A stretch of 64,000 nucleotides of DNA from Rhodocollybia butyracea. Lineage: Eukaryota; Basidiomycota; Agaricomycetes; Agaricales; Omphalotaceae. Shown in pieces: positions 21,757 through 35,121 of the stretch. Numbering within the stretch: position 1 is the first letter of the stretch; each line of letters starts with the position of its first letter. Where the stretch lies: contig JADNRY010000211.1 of assembly GCA_015501585.1 (NCBI GenBank), positions 41,312 to 105,311 of the forward strand, written 5' to 3'. Made by a program: the position numbers and the translations under genes. The notes below the pieces were generated by a model. That model was given only the letters and a program-made list of their open reading frames with translations, was not told where the DNA came from and ran no database searches.

Positions 21757-23435
21757 GAGTCTAAGATACCTTCTTTTTGGGACTGTTGTAGGGGCAATTG
21801 ATATTCTCCATACTTCTGTGTTGTAATTTTCCTTGGTTCACTTGGTTTACTTGGGGTTTTCAAATATCATGCTTTAAGTCGTAAAATCCTACTCTCATAA
21901 GCTAAGAGCCTTCAGGTTTGACGAACAAGAAATCAGATTGGCAATATACACCCACGGTGTAATCGAATATCGAGATTAATTTATTTGAATTATCTAAGCA
22001 GATCGCTGCCGGTCAAAGCTGCCTATATCAGACCCGTTATGGAATGAGGATTTAAAGAGAAAAAATGCGCAATGAAACTGACTATTGGACAGTGTGGCGC
22101 TCTATGGGACTGCGTCTGGGTCCTCTCGTGCCTTGTGTGTCCATAAAAGATTCAGATCAATTGATCAGTAAAACATCGTCTTGAACATCGTAGCTCCGGC
22201 CAAAGCTGAACTTAATGCACTCGGTTGTTTATTTCAGATCTTCACTCGATTTGGTCTGAATGCAAGCACCTGTACCTACTCGTACATGGGTGCTTCACAG
22301 TACGCCTCCCTGCTGCCCAGTACTACTAAGTAGTACGCAGGTCTAAGCCTGCGGGCCGAATAATGGCAATACAAAGGCGAATACTTTGTAATAAGATCTT
22401 CTTTCTTTCCTTCCCGCCATTGCACAAGCCATCTTCATCACATCCCCTCATTTCCCCGCCACCATTTCGTCTGTCTTTCCCAAACACAGGCCCACTCTTC
22501 GTTGACCTGACGAGTCGTGTTATCTGCTAGCTACTTGGTGACTTTAATGACTGCCCTTGCCGTCAATGCCTCAAGGTTGATTCAGATCAACGATGCCACA
22601 GGCCATTTCTGTATTGTACATACATCGTAGTACATAGCTGTATGACTTTTCGGCCTGAATACGAAGATATAAACCTGTAACGAGATATTCTAACCTGGGA
22701 ACTTAGCGCAGGTCAGATGGCTTGATGATTCGCTTATTTTTTCCGGTCTGCGCAAGAGAAAATACTGGAAATGCCCCACCGTTTCTGCTGTCCTAGTTTA
22801 AGTGTTTCGACAAAACCATCTGAACTCTCTGGTAGGTAGCCTCCTAAGATCTTAATAACTGTGATCGACTTATCCCTCGAATTTCACGCTCTACCAGGCG
22901 TCACAGGTACCATCATTGGATCCCTGCTTGAAGAACGTGACCCGGGTTAATTTCAGGCCATCGAACGCATAGACGCGTCATGCAAATCGGAACTCATGTG
23001 TTCTGACAGCGGCTACACCATGAATTATCTAATTAGTTCGACGTGTATAATCATTGCCGACGTCAGTTTCAGACTTTAGTTGCTATACTATGAGCCCGGA
23101 AAATAGGGCCCCATTGTAATTTCTTTCATTTCTGGCTGTCTCGAAAATGTCCGAACATCAAGTGAATTTCGGCGCTTAGCAAGTTTCACCCAGATTGGCA
23201 TTTTTCAGGTTTTCATGCTCAAGCTTATTCGCGCCCGTGGAGCTCCCAACCTCCACATCATTAATCACTGTGTGCTTAACTTTATCTGAAATCACTGAAA
23301 GGGTAGGGCCGGCTCAGGATGGTCAAAAATTGGTTAAAAATGAGAATTTCCCAAAATTTATCCGAAGCATCAAGCGGCCTAGGTGTATTTTCCGGTATTA
23401 TCATTATAGAGTGGCTTTCCGAGAGACAATCTATC
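21757..23435. other. hydrophobin unit spacer
   Basis: No gene. It contains GGTCAAAGCTGCCTATATC at about 22011 and a block at about 22470-22630 that matches about 27180-27290 (TTCCCAAACA..CCTCAAGGTT.GATTCAG..TCTGTATTGTAC). These support tandem units of about 2.2-2.4 kb. Confidence 0.5.
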
Positions 23436-23635
23436 TCACAGCTGTCACTGCCCATATGAAGTGTTTACTGAAAAAATACAATGAAATCTACTACATACCC
23501 TTACGATTATCTTTGTGACATAGTACGTTTTCTGACTCGATAGTTCCCAGACTATAAGTATAAAGGTCAACCAAACTCCCCATTTTGAGGTATCGAAAAC
23601 CCTTCGAGATAACCAGACAAACACACTCTAGCACA
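23436..23635 (+). promoter_or_regulatory. hydrophobin promoter and conserved 5' leader
   Basis: Diverged upstream element CAGCTGTCACTGCCCATATG at about 23438, TATAAAG at 23559-23565 (77 bases before the ATG), leader TATCGAAAACCCTTCGAGATAACCAGAC at about 23592. Confidence 0.65.
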
Positions 23636-24190
23636 ATGTTCTCTCGCATCTCCACTGCCTTGTTTGCTTTCACCCTCCTTGCGGCTGCTGCTCCTGAGAA
23701 GCGCTGGTACACCACTACCACCACCCCTGCCGTCACCACCACGGTGACAGTTACCGCAGTGAGTCATCCTTTGGCCTTTAAGTACTTTGCATTCCCCTCC
23801 TGAACAAACGATTTAGCCCGGCCCAACAACTACCATTCCTGCCAGTCAATGTACTACTGGCCCCATTCAATGCTGCAAGTCCACCGAGGCGGTAAGAAAA
23901 AAGATGTACGAGTCCTTGACGTCGCTAACATAAACTCCGGGATAGGCCAACTCCGTTGCTGGCGTCGCCCTCCTCGCTCTGCTTGGTGTTGTTGTTAACG
24001 ACGTCGAGGCCTTGCTTGGTCTTGGTTGCAGTGGCATCAATGTTGCTGGCGGAGGTACATGCACCGCCCAGACGGTCTGCTGCCAGGATAATGCGGTGGT
24101 AAGCCCTTTCGTGTGCTTCAAATATTCTGAGGGCTAACTGCTCTCCAGGGTGGCTTGGTTTCCATCGGGTGTATCCCCGTCACCCTCTAA
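23636..24190 (+). CDS. class I hydrophobin
   Basis: Intact 130-residue hydrophobin: exons 23636..23758, 23817..23891, 23946..24098 and 24149..24190. The signal peptide is identical to the copy at 21188. Cysteines are SQC, QCC, LGC, GTC, VCC, IGC, and the tail is IGCIPVTL. The second intron is almost identical to that of the copy at 25811, as expected for a recent duplication. No defect seen. Confidence 0.95.
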
Positions 24191-25019
24191 GCTACAGCAT
24201 GGGGCTGTTCGCTGCCCACTATGGGTATGAAGCTTGCCATCGGTTCGATTTGGGCTTTTATCTTGCAGTTTACTATTTTTTGGGGGCTTTCAAATGTTGT
24301 TCAATGCAATCACATAAGTGTAACGATATAAGAATAAGCCATTGAGTACACTAGCAATTGGAGTTAAAACACACCAGCTACCCCAGTACTTAAGACCTTC
24401 CGGGACCGTAGGTTGTTGTGTGTCTGAGATCATCCCGATCATTCACTTAATTTTTTGACGCCGGTCAAAGCTGTCTATATCGTACCCATTATGGAATGAG
24501 GGTATTAAATGCAAAAGAGCCTGCCTAAGTCGGATGTTGGCCGCCGGATGGTTCTTCACCACAGCGTATCAAATTGGAAGCTCCTAAGGCACTTCATTCC
24601 GCGGGTTGATTCATTTGAGAAACCACTGCTCGTAGCTCCTGCCGAAACAAAAAAAAAGTACTAGTATTTGGTCAGGCGGAGGCTTGACATTGACTTAGTA
24701 TTTAGGACTTAGTTAAAGCTTGATACTCTCGTCGTTGCTCGAGAAACTTGAGAGTTAATTGAAAAACCATTTACTTTGATATTACCATTTGTACCGAAGC
24801 ACCCGTAAATTGATCCTGGACAGTACTATGAATTGCCCCGGTGTTGAAAACATGGTACATTTGCCTCCCTGCAAGAGGATCACAAGCTTTGTGGCTCTTA
24901 GTATCTTTTGTCTTACAGCATCCATTGACCCATCCAACAACTTACCTTATTCTCGGGAATGCCACCGGTTAAGCACATCCTCTCAATGGCCTAAAAAGTT
25001 GAATTTTATTTTGAGTAAT
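24191..25019. other. hydrophobin unit spacer
   Basis: No gene. The stretch 24465-24840 matches 26680-27030 (GCCGGTCAAAGCTGTCTATA..TGCCTAAGTCGGATGTTGG..CCTGCCGAAACAA..TTGATCCTG.ACAGTACTAT), another part of the tandem unit. Confidence 0.55.
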
Positions 25020-25810
25020 GACTTCATCCCAGTGCGAGCGAGCATCCATTCAATGAATGAAAGCTATTTTATGCTAGTAAGCCGTCATAGGATCAATTCA
25101 AGTATACATGAGCTGTATTCGTAATCTAGCTCAAGTTGAAGGCTGCGCAGATAGATTGACTTAAAATGTCGCTTGTTTCTATTCAACCAAAACAGACAGA
25201 AACAAAACCTGTGATTGAGCTCGCTGCTCGGTTTTAGTTTTTCGCGAGTTCTTCCGAGTTGCAAAGCCTGGTGTCCTCGGATATTCTACTATGGGTCTGA
25301 CTCCTTGGACATTGGACATTCGTGTTTTGCTCAAGAGGTAAATTACTTGAACGTCGACACTCGTGACAGCTTGCTGTGACAAAAGCCCCTCGGGTACCTT
25401 AACAGATACGGAATTTGTATGTTCTGACAGCCACTTTCATGAGGAATTCAAATTCAGCTCCACTTCGACTCTTCAAAGCGTTGCAAGCGTCAGGGGCTAG
25501 CATTGAAGCATGTATTGCGCATGGCATTAGGGTCACATTGGGGTCATCCTTTGTATCTTTTTGTATCTTTTCGAATACTTTCGCAGATGTCAGTGCCATT
25601 ATGGATCAGTCAGTGTCTACAGGAAGTATCTTGTGGTCCCTAATTTATTTCTGGTCCTGTGAAATATTCGTTTGTATATGGGGCTACATGCCCCCAAAAA
25701 AAGCTGGCGAAAAAAACTTATAAACTTTGAGTATAAAAGGTACTGGGGATCCTCATTATCAAGCATCGAACAACCCTTCGAGATAACCAGACAAACACAC
25801 CACTAGCACA
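25020..25810 (+). promoter_or_regulatory. duplicated hydrophobin upstream region and promoter
   Basis: Copy of the 20390-21187 region. Element CAGATGTCAGTGCCATTATGG at about 25584, TATAAAAG at 25732-25739 (79 bases before the ATG), leader CATCGAACAACCCTTCGAGATAACC at about 25766. Confidence 0.7.
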
Positions 25811-26368
25811 ATGTTCTCTCGCATCTCCACTGCCTTGTTTGCTTTCACTCTCCTTGCGGCTGCTGCTCCGGAGAAGCGCTGGTACACCACTACCACCACC
25901 CCTCCTCCCATCACCACCACGGTGACCGTTACTGCGGTGAGTTAGCTCTGTACTACGGCCTTCTTTGCAACCTTCTCATTAAACATATGTTTAGCCTGGC
26001 CCAACGACTACGATCCCTGCTAGTCAGTGTACTACTGGCCCCATTCAATGCTGCCAGTCCGTCGAGGCGGTAAGAAAAAAGATGTATGAGTCCTTGACGT
26101 CGCTAACATAAACTCCGGGATAGGCAAATTCCGGTGCTGGCGAGGCCCTCCTCGGTTTGCTTGGCATTGTTCTTAACGACGTTGATGTCTTGCTTGGTAT
26201 CACCTGCAGCGGCATAAATGTTGCTGGCGGAGGTACATGCACCGCCCAGGCCGTCTGCTGCCAGAATAATGCTGTGGTAAGCCTTTTCGTGTGTTGCAAA
26301 TATTCTGAGGGCTAACTGCTTTCCAGGGTGGATTAATTTCCATCGGTTGTATTCCCGTCACCCTCTAA
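25811..26368 (+). CDS. class I hydrophobin
   Basis: Intact 131-residue hydrophobin: exons 25811..25936, 25995..26069, 26124..26276 and 26327..26368. It has the subgroup's signal peptide, a TTTTTPPPITTT spacer with one extra codon compared with neighbours, and cysteines SQC, QCC, ITC, GTC, VCC, IGC. The exon 3 end reads CCQNNAV rather than CCQDNAV. All introns are short, GT..AG and phase 0. Confidence 0.95.
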
Positions 26369-27863
26369 GCTTCAATTTTGGGGTAATTGTCTGCCCTCAA
26401 TGGGTATGTAGCTTACCATTGCTTCGATTCGGGCTTTCATTGTGCAATTTTCCTGGCTTTACTTTTTTTGAGGGCTTTCAAATGTTGTTCAATCTATGTA
26501 ATCATAAGTGTTACGATATAAGAATACACTATAAACTACGCTGACAATCGGGATTAACGCACGCCGGCGGCTTAAGACCTTCTGGTACTTATGATCGTAG
26601 TAAAAGTCACTGCGTGCCTGAGATCATCCCGACCTAGTCTCAATCAATTTTTAAAAAATTTTTGACACAAAATTGACACGCCGGTCAAAGCTGTCTATAC
26701 TGTTCCCATTATGGAAGGTATGTAAACGCAAAACAGCCTGGCTAAGTCGGATGTTGGTCGGATGGCTCCTACTACAGCGTGTCAAATTGGAAGCTCCTCA
26801 AGCACTTCGTCACGAAAAGGCGGATTAATTCATTTTCGAAAGCAGTCGTAGATCCTGCCGAAACAACATACTAATGTATTTGGTCAGGTGGAAGCTTGAT
26901 ATTAACTTAGTATTTAGGGCTTAATTAAAGCCTGATATTTTCGAGCAACTCGAGGACTAATTGAAGAGCTCATTTACTTTGATACAAACGCTTGTACCGA
27001 GCTCGTGGATTGATCCTGAACAGTACTATCAATTGCTTCGGCCCCGGTTTGTTGCTCAGTAAGCTCCGGTAAAATGGGGACTTGACCTTTGCAAGACCAA
27101 ATGGTGGCAATACAAGTCAAGTATTGCGCGAGTATATGTCGACCTCCCACCGTACCATTCTGACTCATTCTGTCTGTCCGAGTTTTCCCAAACATGGCAA
27201 GCAGTGTCACTTGGCAGCTTGAACATGATCCTTTCCGTCGTGGCCTCAAGGTTTGATTCAGGATCACGGTGCCACGTCCTACATCTGTATTGTACTTAGT
27301 ACACTTAACACCTCTTAGTACTTAATGATACGACTTGCAGCATGGGTTTGATGAATAATACTAGTACATATGCATCGGGAGATCAGCCTGCAGTCCGGAG
27401 GTATCGTCTGACAGTAGCCTGACTTAGAAATTCAGCTCAAGTCAAAGACTTGACGTTTCGCTTATTTTCTGACTGAACGCTCGTGTACTGCTGTTAAAAT
27501 ACTGGCAACGGCCTTCCGACGATCCCACTGTAGCTCAAGACATAGTCAACTTCTCCCCAACTTCTCCCTGTCGGACTTTGGCGGTCTGCCAGAAATCACA
27601 GGTGCCATCAGGTCTTTGCTTTGATATGTATGATAAAAGTGACCCGGGTAGCATCAAGTCATTGTCGGATGTAATGATTCGCACTTAGTCCGAGTCTCCG
27701 ACAGCAAACGTTGCACATGCAGATTCAATTTAAGCTAAAATCCGAATTCAAGCTAAAGTCCGGTTTGACTTGTTAAATTGTTGCCAACGTCAGTGCAGGC
27801 TCTAAAAAGCGTGGCGTTGGTGTTTTTGTTTTTTTGATTTTATTTTACAGAAAATATATCTCA
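26369..27863. other. hydrophobin unit spacer
   Basis: No gene. It carries the unit blocks described for 21757-23435 and 24191-25019. Confidence 0.5.
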
Positions 27864-28093
27864 CAGATGTCAGTGCCGAATGGAAGGAAGGAAGGAAGAA
27901 TTTATTACACGGCATGGTCCAAGTGCTGAACGCCGGAACCATTGAAGCCCATGGACCAAAGATACGATAACTACGGAACTTTGTATCTTGAGATTCTAAG
28001 TGTTGAAGTGTAAACTCAACTGCACTCATTTTTTCCCCATTTTTTTTTTCATCGAACAATCCTTCGAGACCTCCAGCGAAACGCACTAGGACA
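27864..28093 (+). promoter_or_regulatory. upstream region of a hydrophobin pseudogene
   Basis: CACAGATGTCAGTGCC at about 27862-27877 and the leader CATCGAACAATCCTTCGAGACC..CCAGC at about 28049 are conserved. The TATA position is replaced by a T-rich run with no clear TATAAA. Confidence 0.55.
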
Positions 28094-28400
28094 ATGTTCT
28101 CTCGCATCCTTGTGCATCGTTCGCTTTTACTCTCCTTACTGCTCCAGAGAAGCCATGCTACACCACTACCACCCCCGTTGTCACTAGCACGGCGATCGTT
28201 AACGCAGTAAGTTAGCTCTGTCCGGCAACTTTCACTTTGCATCCTCCCTCATGGACAAACATTTTAGCCTGGCACAGCGACGACGATCCACCCAGACGGT
28301 AAGAAAGGATCCATGCGTCCTAATCGCTACATCGCTGATGAGAATACCGGATAGACTGATTCCAACGTTGACGATCTCTTGTAACAAGTTCGACGTAGTG
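28094..28400 (+). pseudogene. hydrophobin pseudogene
   Basis: ATGTTCTCTCGCATCC at 28094 matches the hydrophobin start, but deletions in the signal peptide shift the frame. Exon 2 (from about 28268) begins CCTGGCACAGCGACGACGATCC and jumps to ACGGTAAG, losing the part that encodes the first three cysteines. Only traces of intron 2 and exon 3 follow (to about 28360). It is the last unit of the tandem series. Confidence 0.85.
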
Positions 28401-28948
28401 CCACAAAAGGAATCCCATCGAGGTCTCTAAGTAGCGACGAATCAGCTAGACCGCCGAATAAAACATCATCTTTCCGAAAGCTCAACGAATCTGAAGAGAC
28501 ATTCAGCTTTCCTTCAATGTACAAGACGAGGCTTGGGATGTGAATAATCATTCATAGACAAGGAAGTAATTCAGCGCGGTGGCTGAAGCGTTGCCGAAGC
28601 CAACTTGGCTTGGCTCGCGCGCGTGTAAACTCGACGTCAATCCTATTTGTCCAACTACTACTCATATCTCACCGCGAGGTCGCCTCCAACGCGCCTGGGA
28701 GCGTCTCCAGAGCGAGTGCCATGCGTTGTCGATAGAGAATGTCGCAGAGCCACTCCAAAGAACCTTTAGTCATCCGCAGGAGACCGCAGACTAGGGACGG
28801 TTGCTATTCTCGCTATCCTCAATTAGGGTCGGGTCAGCTCCTGTCGTTCACACACCCACCACATCCGTCACAAAGTGAATACCACCTTTCCCAATGCCAC
28901 CCCCATTCCCTTCGCTCAACTTCAAAGCATTGTTTGCCGACTCAGAAC
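28401..28948. other. region 3' of the helicase gene
   Basis: No independent gene recognised. On the minus strand about 28865-28945 has a Gly/Ser-rich frame (LSSESANNAL..GIGKGG) that could be a frameshifted C-terminal tail of the helicase. Confidence 0.35.
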
Positions 28949-31502
<2,554 letters not shown>

Positions 31503-31573
31503 GGGAGAAGAGAAGGAGAGGCGGCCCGGATATAAGAGTACGGCGCCAAAAACTTGCGCGCTTATTCAATTCA
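31503..31573. promoter_or_regulatory. 71-base divergent spacer
   Basis: Only 71 bases separate the start codons of the helicase (minus) and the F-box gene (plus). TATAAG at 31531-31536 is the only TATA-like sequence. Both 5' UTRs must be very short or overlap. Confidence 0.6.
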
Positions 31574-33229
31574 ATGGCCTCACCAGATCCACCATGCGCA
31601 AAGTTGTTCGTAAACCTAAGCCCTGCGGAACTAGCAGAGCTGGAAAACGAACTTCGCTCAGAATTCGGTCCATTCGTGGTTAGCCCAGAGCGAGCAGAAG
31701 AGCTCAAAGAGATACTCGCTCTAGCTGACAAGGATCTCGAAATGTATGATTCTGAGGTAGCTCGCCTCCAAGAGCAAATCATGGTCATTCAGGCCGAAAA
31801 ACAACAACTCGAGACACAGCATGCCAGGATACGCTCTTTCCTGTCGCCGATGCGGAGACTGTCAAACGAGATCTTGTTGGATATCTTCGAGTATGTGTGC
31901 GAAGAAAATCTCCTTCAAAGCTATCCGTGGTTCTCAAACAAGCGACCTCTCATTGAACTCACATCTCCCGTCATCACTTACCTCCCTACGATGGCAATTA
32001 GCTCAGTATGCTCCCTCTGGCGCGTGCTTGCGTTATCCTCACCTAGTTTATGGGCTAATATAAGGGTGGAGATGTGCACTCCTGCACAGGACAAAGCAGC
32101 TCTCGTTGCTTTCGTTGACACTGTCACTCGATATTTGGACAGATCGTGCGATTGGCCACTGAGGCTCTCGCTGTATATAGAAGGTATACCCAGTTATGAA
32201 ACAGAGCAGCCTTTCTTCACCTCCCTGACACAGCACGCTCACCGTTGGAAAACCTTTGCGTATCATGGGTCTCACTCGCTTATAGACCACATGACACTGT
32301 CCGAGCTGCAATTTCCTTTACTTGAAGAGTTGGATATTCCCACCACCTATGCGGAAAAACACTTGTTTGACTTGGGTTGCTTCAAGCATGCTCCGAGACT
32401 CTGTGCACTTGCCACTACCGGGGTGCCTATATCCAAGGTTCCACACTATCAACTTCGTCGCCTCACCTTCCAGGATAGATTCTCTAGATTAGTGGAAATG
32501 CTGTACACATTCCCTTCAGTTGAATCTCTTGAACTTGCCGATCCGGACTTCTGGGATCCAGAATCCAGCGCACAGTACATGTCGCGCAACGTCAAATCAC
32601 TTAACATCTTGCAAGGGTACCATTCATACCTGAAACTGCTAGACCTATCCTTTAACTTACCTTCATTGAACACGATCGTGTTACACGGTTATATCTGGGG
32701 TTTTGTTACTTGGCCTACGGGGGCTCTTATTTCATTCATATCCAGATCATCTTGTATGATCACCACGTTCATCTTCCGTGGTACACCCCTCTCTGATCTT
32801 GAACTTATCGCAGCCCTTCAAGTCATGCCTTCTCTCCTCCATCTCGAGATCGAGGAGTACAAATGGGCCACTTCGCATTTTCCGTACAGTCCTATCACCT
32901 CAAACCTCATCTCGAGCCTAATTCAGCATGAGTCTGTTTCCATCTCACTGTTAGTTCCAAAACTACACACTCTTCATCTGGTTTCCCAGCGCCGTCGTAC
33001 CGGAACATTCGATGACTCCGCTTTTGTTAGCATGGTCGAGTCACGCTGGTTCAGACCTGGTTCTGACCGTTCTGCGGCAATGTCAATGCTGGGCAGAAGT
33101 TGTATTCGGTCGGTTGTTCTCAAGTTCGAGTGGCGAGAACTTGATGAGGAAGTCTATAAACCGCTACGGGTTCTAGACAAGGAGGGCTTGAGAGTGGTAG
33201 TTGCTGGGACGAATGGAATACAAGTCTGA
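31574..33229 (+). CDS. F-box/leucine-rich repeat protein
   Basis: Single-exon 551-residue protein, probably a substrate adaptor of an SCF ubiquitin ligase. About residues 45-88 are charged and heptad-like (coiled coil). An F-box-like motif MRRLSNEILLDIFEYV starts near residue 93, followed by the SVCSLWRVLALSSPSLWANI pattern typical of basidiomycete F-box-like proteins. The rest is a leucine-rich body (LPSLNTIVL, MPSLLHLEI, VPKLHTLHL). The substrate is unknown. The frame is clean throughout, unlike the antisense pseudogene at 14932-16490, which shares sequence along most of its length. Confidence 0.85.
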   Translation: MASPDPPCAKLFVNLSPAELAELENELRSEFGPFVVSPERAEELKEILALADKDLEMYDSEVARLQEQIMVIQAEKQQLETQHARIRSFLSPMRRLSNEILLDIFEYVCEENLLQSYPWFSNKRPLIELTSPVITYLPTMAISSVCSLWRVLALSSPSLWANIRVEMCTPAQDKAALVAFVDTVTRYLDRSCDWPLRLSLYIEGIPSYETEQPFFTSLTQHAHRWKTFAYHGSHSLIDHMTLSELQFPLLEELDIPTTYAEKHLFDLGCFKHAPRLCALATTGVPISKVPHYQLRRLTFQDRFSRLVEMLYTFPSVESLELADPDFWDPESSAQYMSRNVKSLNILQGYHSYLKLLDLSFNLPSLNTIVLHGYIWGFVTWPTGALISFISRSSCMITTFIFRGTPLSDLELIAALQVMPSLLHLEIEEYKWATSHFPYSPITSNLISSLIQHESVSISLLVPKLHTLHLVSQRRRTGTFDDSAFVSMVESRWFRPGSDRSAAMSMLGRSCIRSVVLKFEWRELDEEVYKPLRVLDKEGLRVVVAGTNGIQV

Positions 33230-33500
33230 TTTGCTTGTTTGTTTGTAAATACGTCTATTAAGCTTGTTCACGTTGTAACCTTAAAACAATGATCAGAATT
33301 CAAAACTACAAGGACTCTCCTTCTCAGATCACCGCAATAACCATTGAAATCAATTATATGTTAGGTCTACTTGAAAGTAACTAGAGAATCCACAGAGAAA
33401 CTATAGCCGGCAGTGAGAACACATCGGAGCGGGGTTATTACTCCAGGTCAATCATATAGTAAAGTATACTTAAATGAGAGTTAGGACGGGCTAAAACGAC
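33230..33500. other. 3' flank of F-box gene
   Basis: No further gene before the fragment at 33504. Confidence 0.4.
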
Positions 33501-33503
33501 AAC

Positions 33504-33606
33504 ATGCTACAAACCAACCACGCAATTGTCTTCGGCGCATCCAGTCTTGCAGGCTGGGGCGTTGTTGATCAGCTACTCCAGGGTTATCCATCCTACGGGA
33601 CTTGAG
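33504..33606 (+). pseudogene. 5' fragment of a short-chain dehydrogenase (PRISE-like) gene
   Basis: Reads MLQTNHAIVFGASSLAGWGV then VDQLLQGYPSYGT and a stop. GASSLAGWGVV is a Rossmann nucleotide-binding motif like that at the start of progesterone 5-beta-reductase/iridoid synthase-like (PRISE) proteins. Nothing of the catalytic part follows in any frame, so this is a truncated relic. Family assignment is from a short stretch only. Confidence 0.5.
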
Positions 33607-34215
33607 TCCACCTTTCGTTTCACCGGCAGTTGAGCCTAGAAAGGCGAGACTGGCGGGATTTAAGGACCAGTTAGATCCAAGCCAGTCATGGCTAAAGTCG
33701 TTTGAACGAATGTAGAACGCGGGACTGCTCCCCAAGTTGGCGGGGTGAGCGTAGTGGCACTAATAGCTGTATTTCATGTTGTACTTGACTGGATGCTTTA
33801 CTTCAATATGGTACCGGGGATAAGAGTGGAAAGGGTAGTTTTATGCATGAGAGTCGTTCACTGTTCAATGCACCTGTTTGTTTCATGAAACAACTATGGA
33901 GGCGCGGTAGGCGGAATGACCAAGGTTCACTAGAATCAAATTTCCATATCCGAACCCGAGTTATAGTTCAAAATTATGCGAACAGGATAGAATCACAGAC
34001 AGTGTCGTTGGCAGGAACAGTGAGCTTCAATTCTCCCCTGTTTTTTGTTAATCTTAGGCAGGATAAGGAATGTAAATCAGGAAATAAAAATTGGGAAGTA
34101 CGTTATGTAAGTCCATGACAATGAAAAATCTATCGAGTTGGTAAACTATAAGAGTTTAGAGTAACGAAAGGAAAGAAATTGTCCTAGGACCAGACCCAGA
34201 AGATGGTAATACCAT
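33607..34215. other. intergenic, nothing recognised
   Basis: No coding signal seen between the dehydrogenase fragment and the minus-strand hydrophobin. Confidence 0.45.
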
Positions 34216-34779
34216 CTAGATAGTGACAGGGATACACCCGATGGAGATGAGGCCGCCCTATTAAGCAGTTAGTCTTTGAGGTTTTTCACAATGTGCAGAG
34301 AGAGTCTTACAACAGCGTTGTCCTGGCAGCAAACTGCCTGGGAGTTGCAGGTACCTCCGCCAGCGACATTGATGCCGCTGCAGCCAAGACCAAGTAAAAC
34401 AGTGGCATCCTGCACAACGATTCCAAGCAGACCAAGGACGGCAGCGCCAGCAGCAGATCCAGCCTGTCCACATGGTTGTTAGCAACGTCAACGACTAAAG
34501 GATATTCTTTTCTTACCGTCTCCGTGGAAGTGCAACATTGAACAGGGCCAGTGGAGCATTGGCCAGCAGTGACCGTGCTTGTCGTGGCGGGCTAAAATGT
34601 TTGTTTGTGAGTGTGCATTGAAATGGTACAAGGAGTTTACTCACTGCAGTAACGGTCACCGTGGTGGTGACAGGCGGTGTGGTCGTGGCCCATCGCTTAA
34701 CATATCCTGGAGAGGCGGTGGCTAGCAGGGTGAAAGCAAACAATGCGAAGAAAGCAATGGTGGAGATACGAGAGAACAT
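34216..34779 (-). CDS. class I hydrophobin
   Basis: Intact hydrophobin on the minus strand, about 134 residues. Exon 1 is 34779..34645 ([20 protein letters not shown] signal peptide, then [13 protein letters not shown]), exon 2 about 34591..34518, exon 3 about 34463..34311, exon 4 34257..34216. Cysteines are GQC, QCC, LGC, GTC, VCC, IGC, and the tail is IGCIPVTI. It is more like the 3-7 kb copies than the 21-26 kb subgroup. It lies 6 kb from the tandem array across the helicase and F-box genes, so it was moved or inverted. Confidence 0.93.
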
Positions 34780-34875
34780 TGTGAGAAGTGTGTTTATCTG
34801 GATATCTCGATTAGAGGATAGTTCGATACTTGAGAATGAGGATATTGGTTTGCTTTTATACTTCAAGTTGATAGT
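34780..34875 (-). promoter_or_regulatory. hydrophobin promoter and conserved 5' leader
   Basis: On the minus strand TATAAAAG lies at 34860-34853, 81 bases before the ATG. The leader TATCGAACTATCC and CGAGATATCCAGATAAACACAC repeat the elements of the plus-strand copies. Confidence 0.65.
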
Positions 34876-35121
34876 GGCTACGTAGCCATAATCGAACAAC
34901 CTGTCGTAGAAATCCTCTTTTTTCAGTGGATGACATTTACTCCAAGGACTGCCATGATATCAGGCCCAGTACAGTCAATAAGGCCTGCCACTGGCATTAG
35001 CGACGATCTACCAAGTCAAAGTGGGGCTGAACATGTAGTATATGCCATTTATTTCCTGCTAGAGTGGCCTGTATTACAGGCATGCGGGGGAACCTCTAAA
35101 TCGTGCCTTGTTGGTATTACA

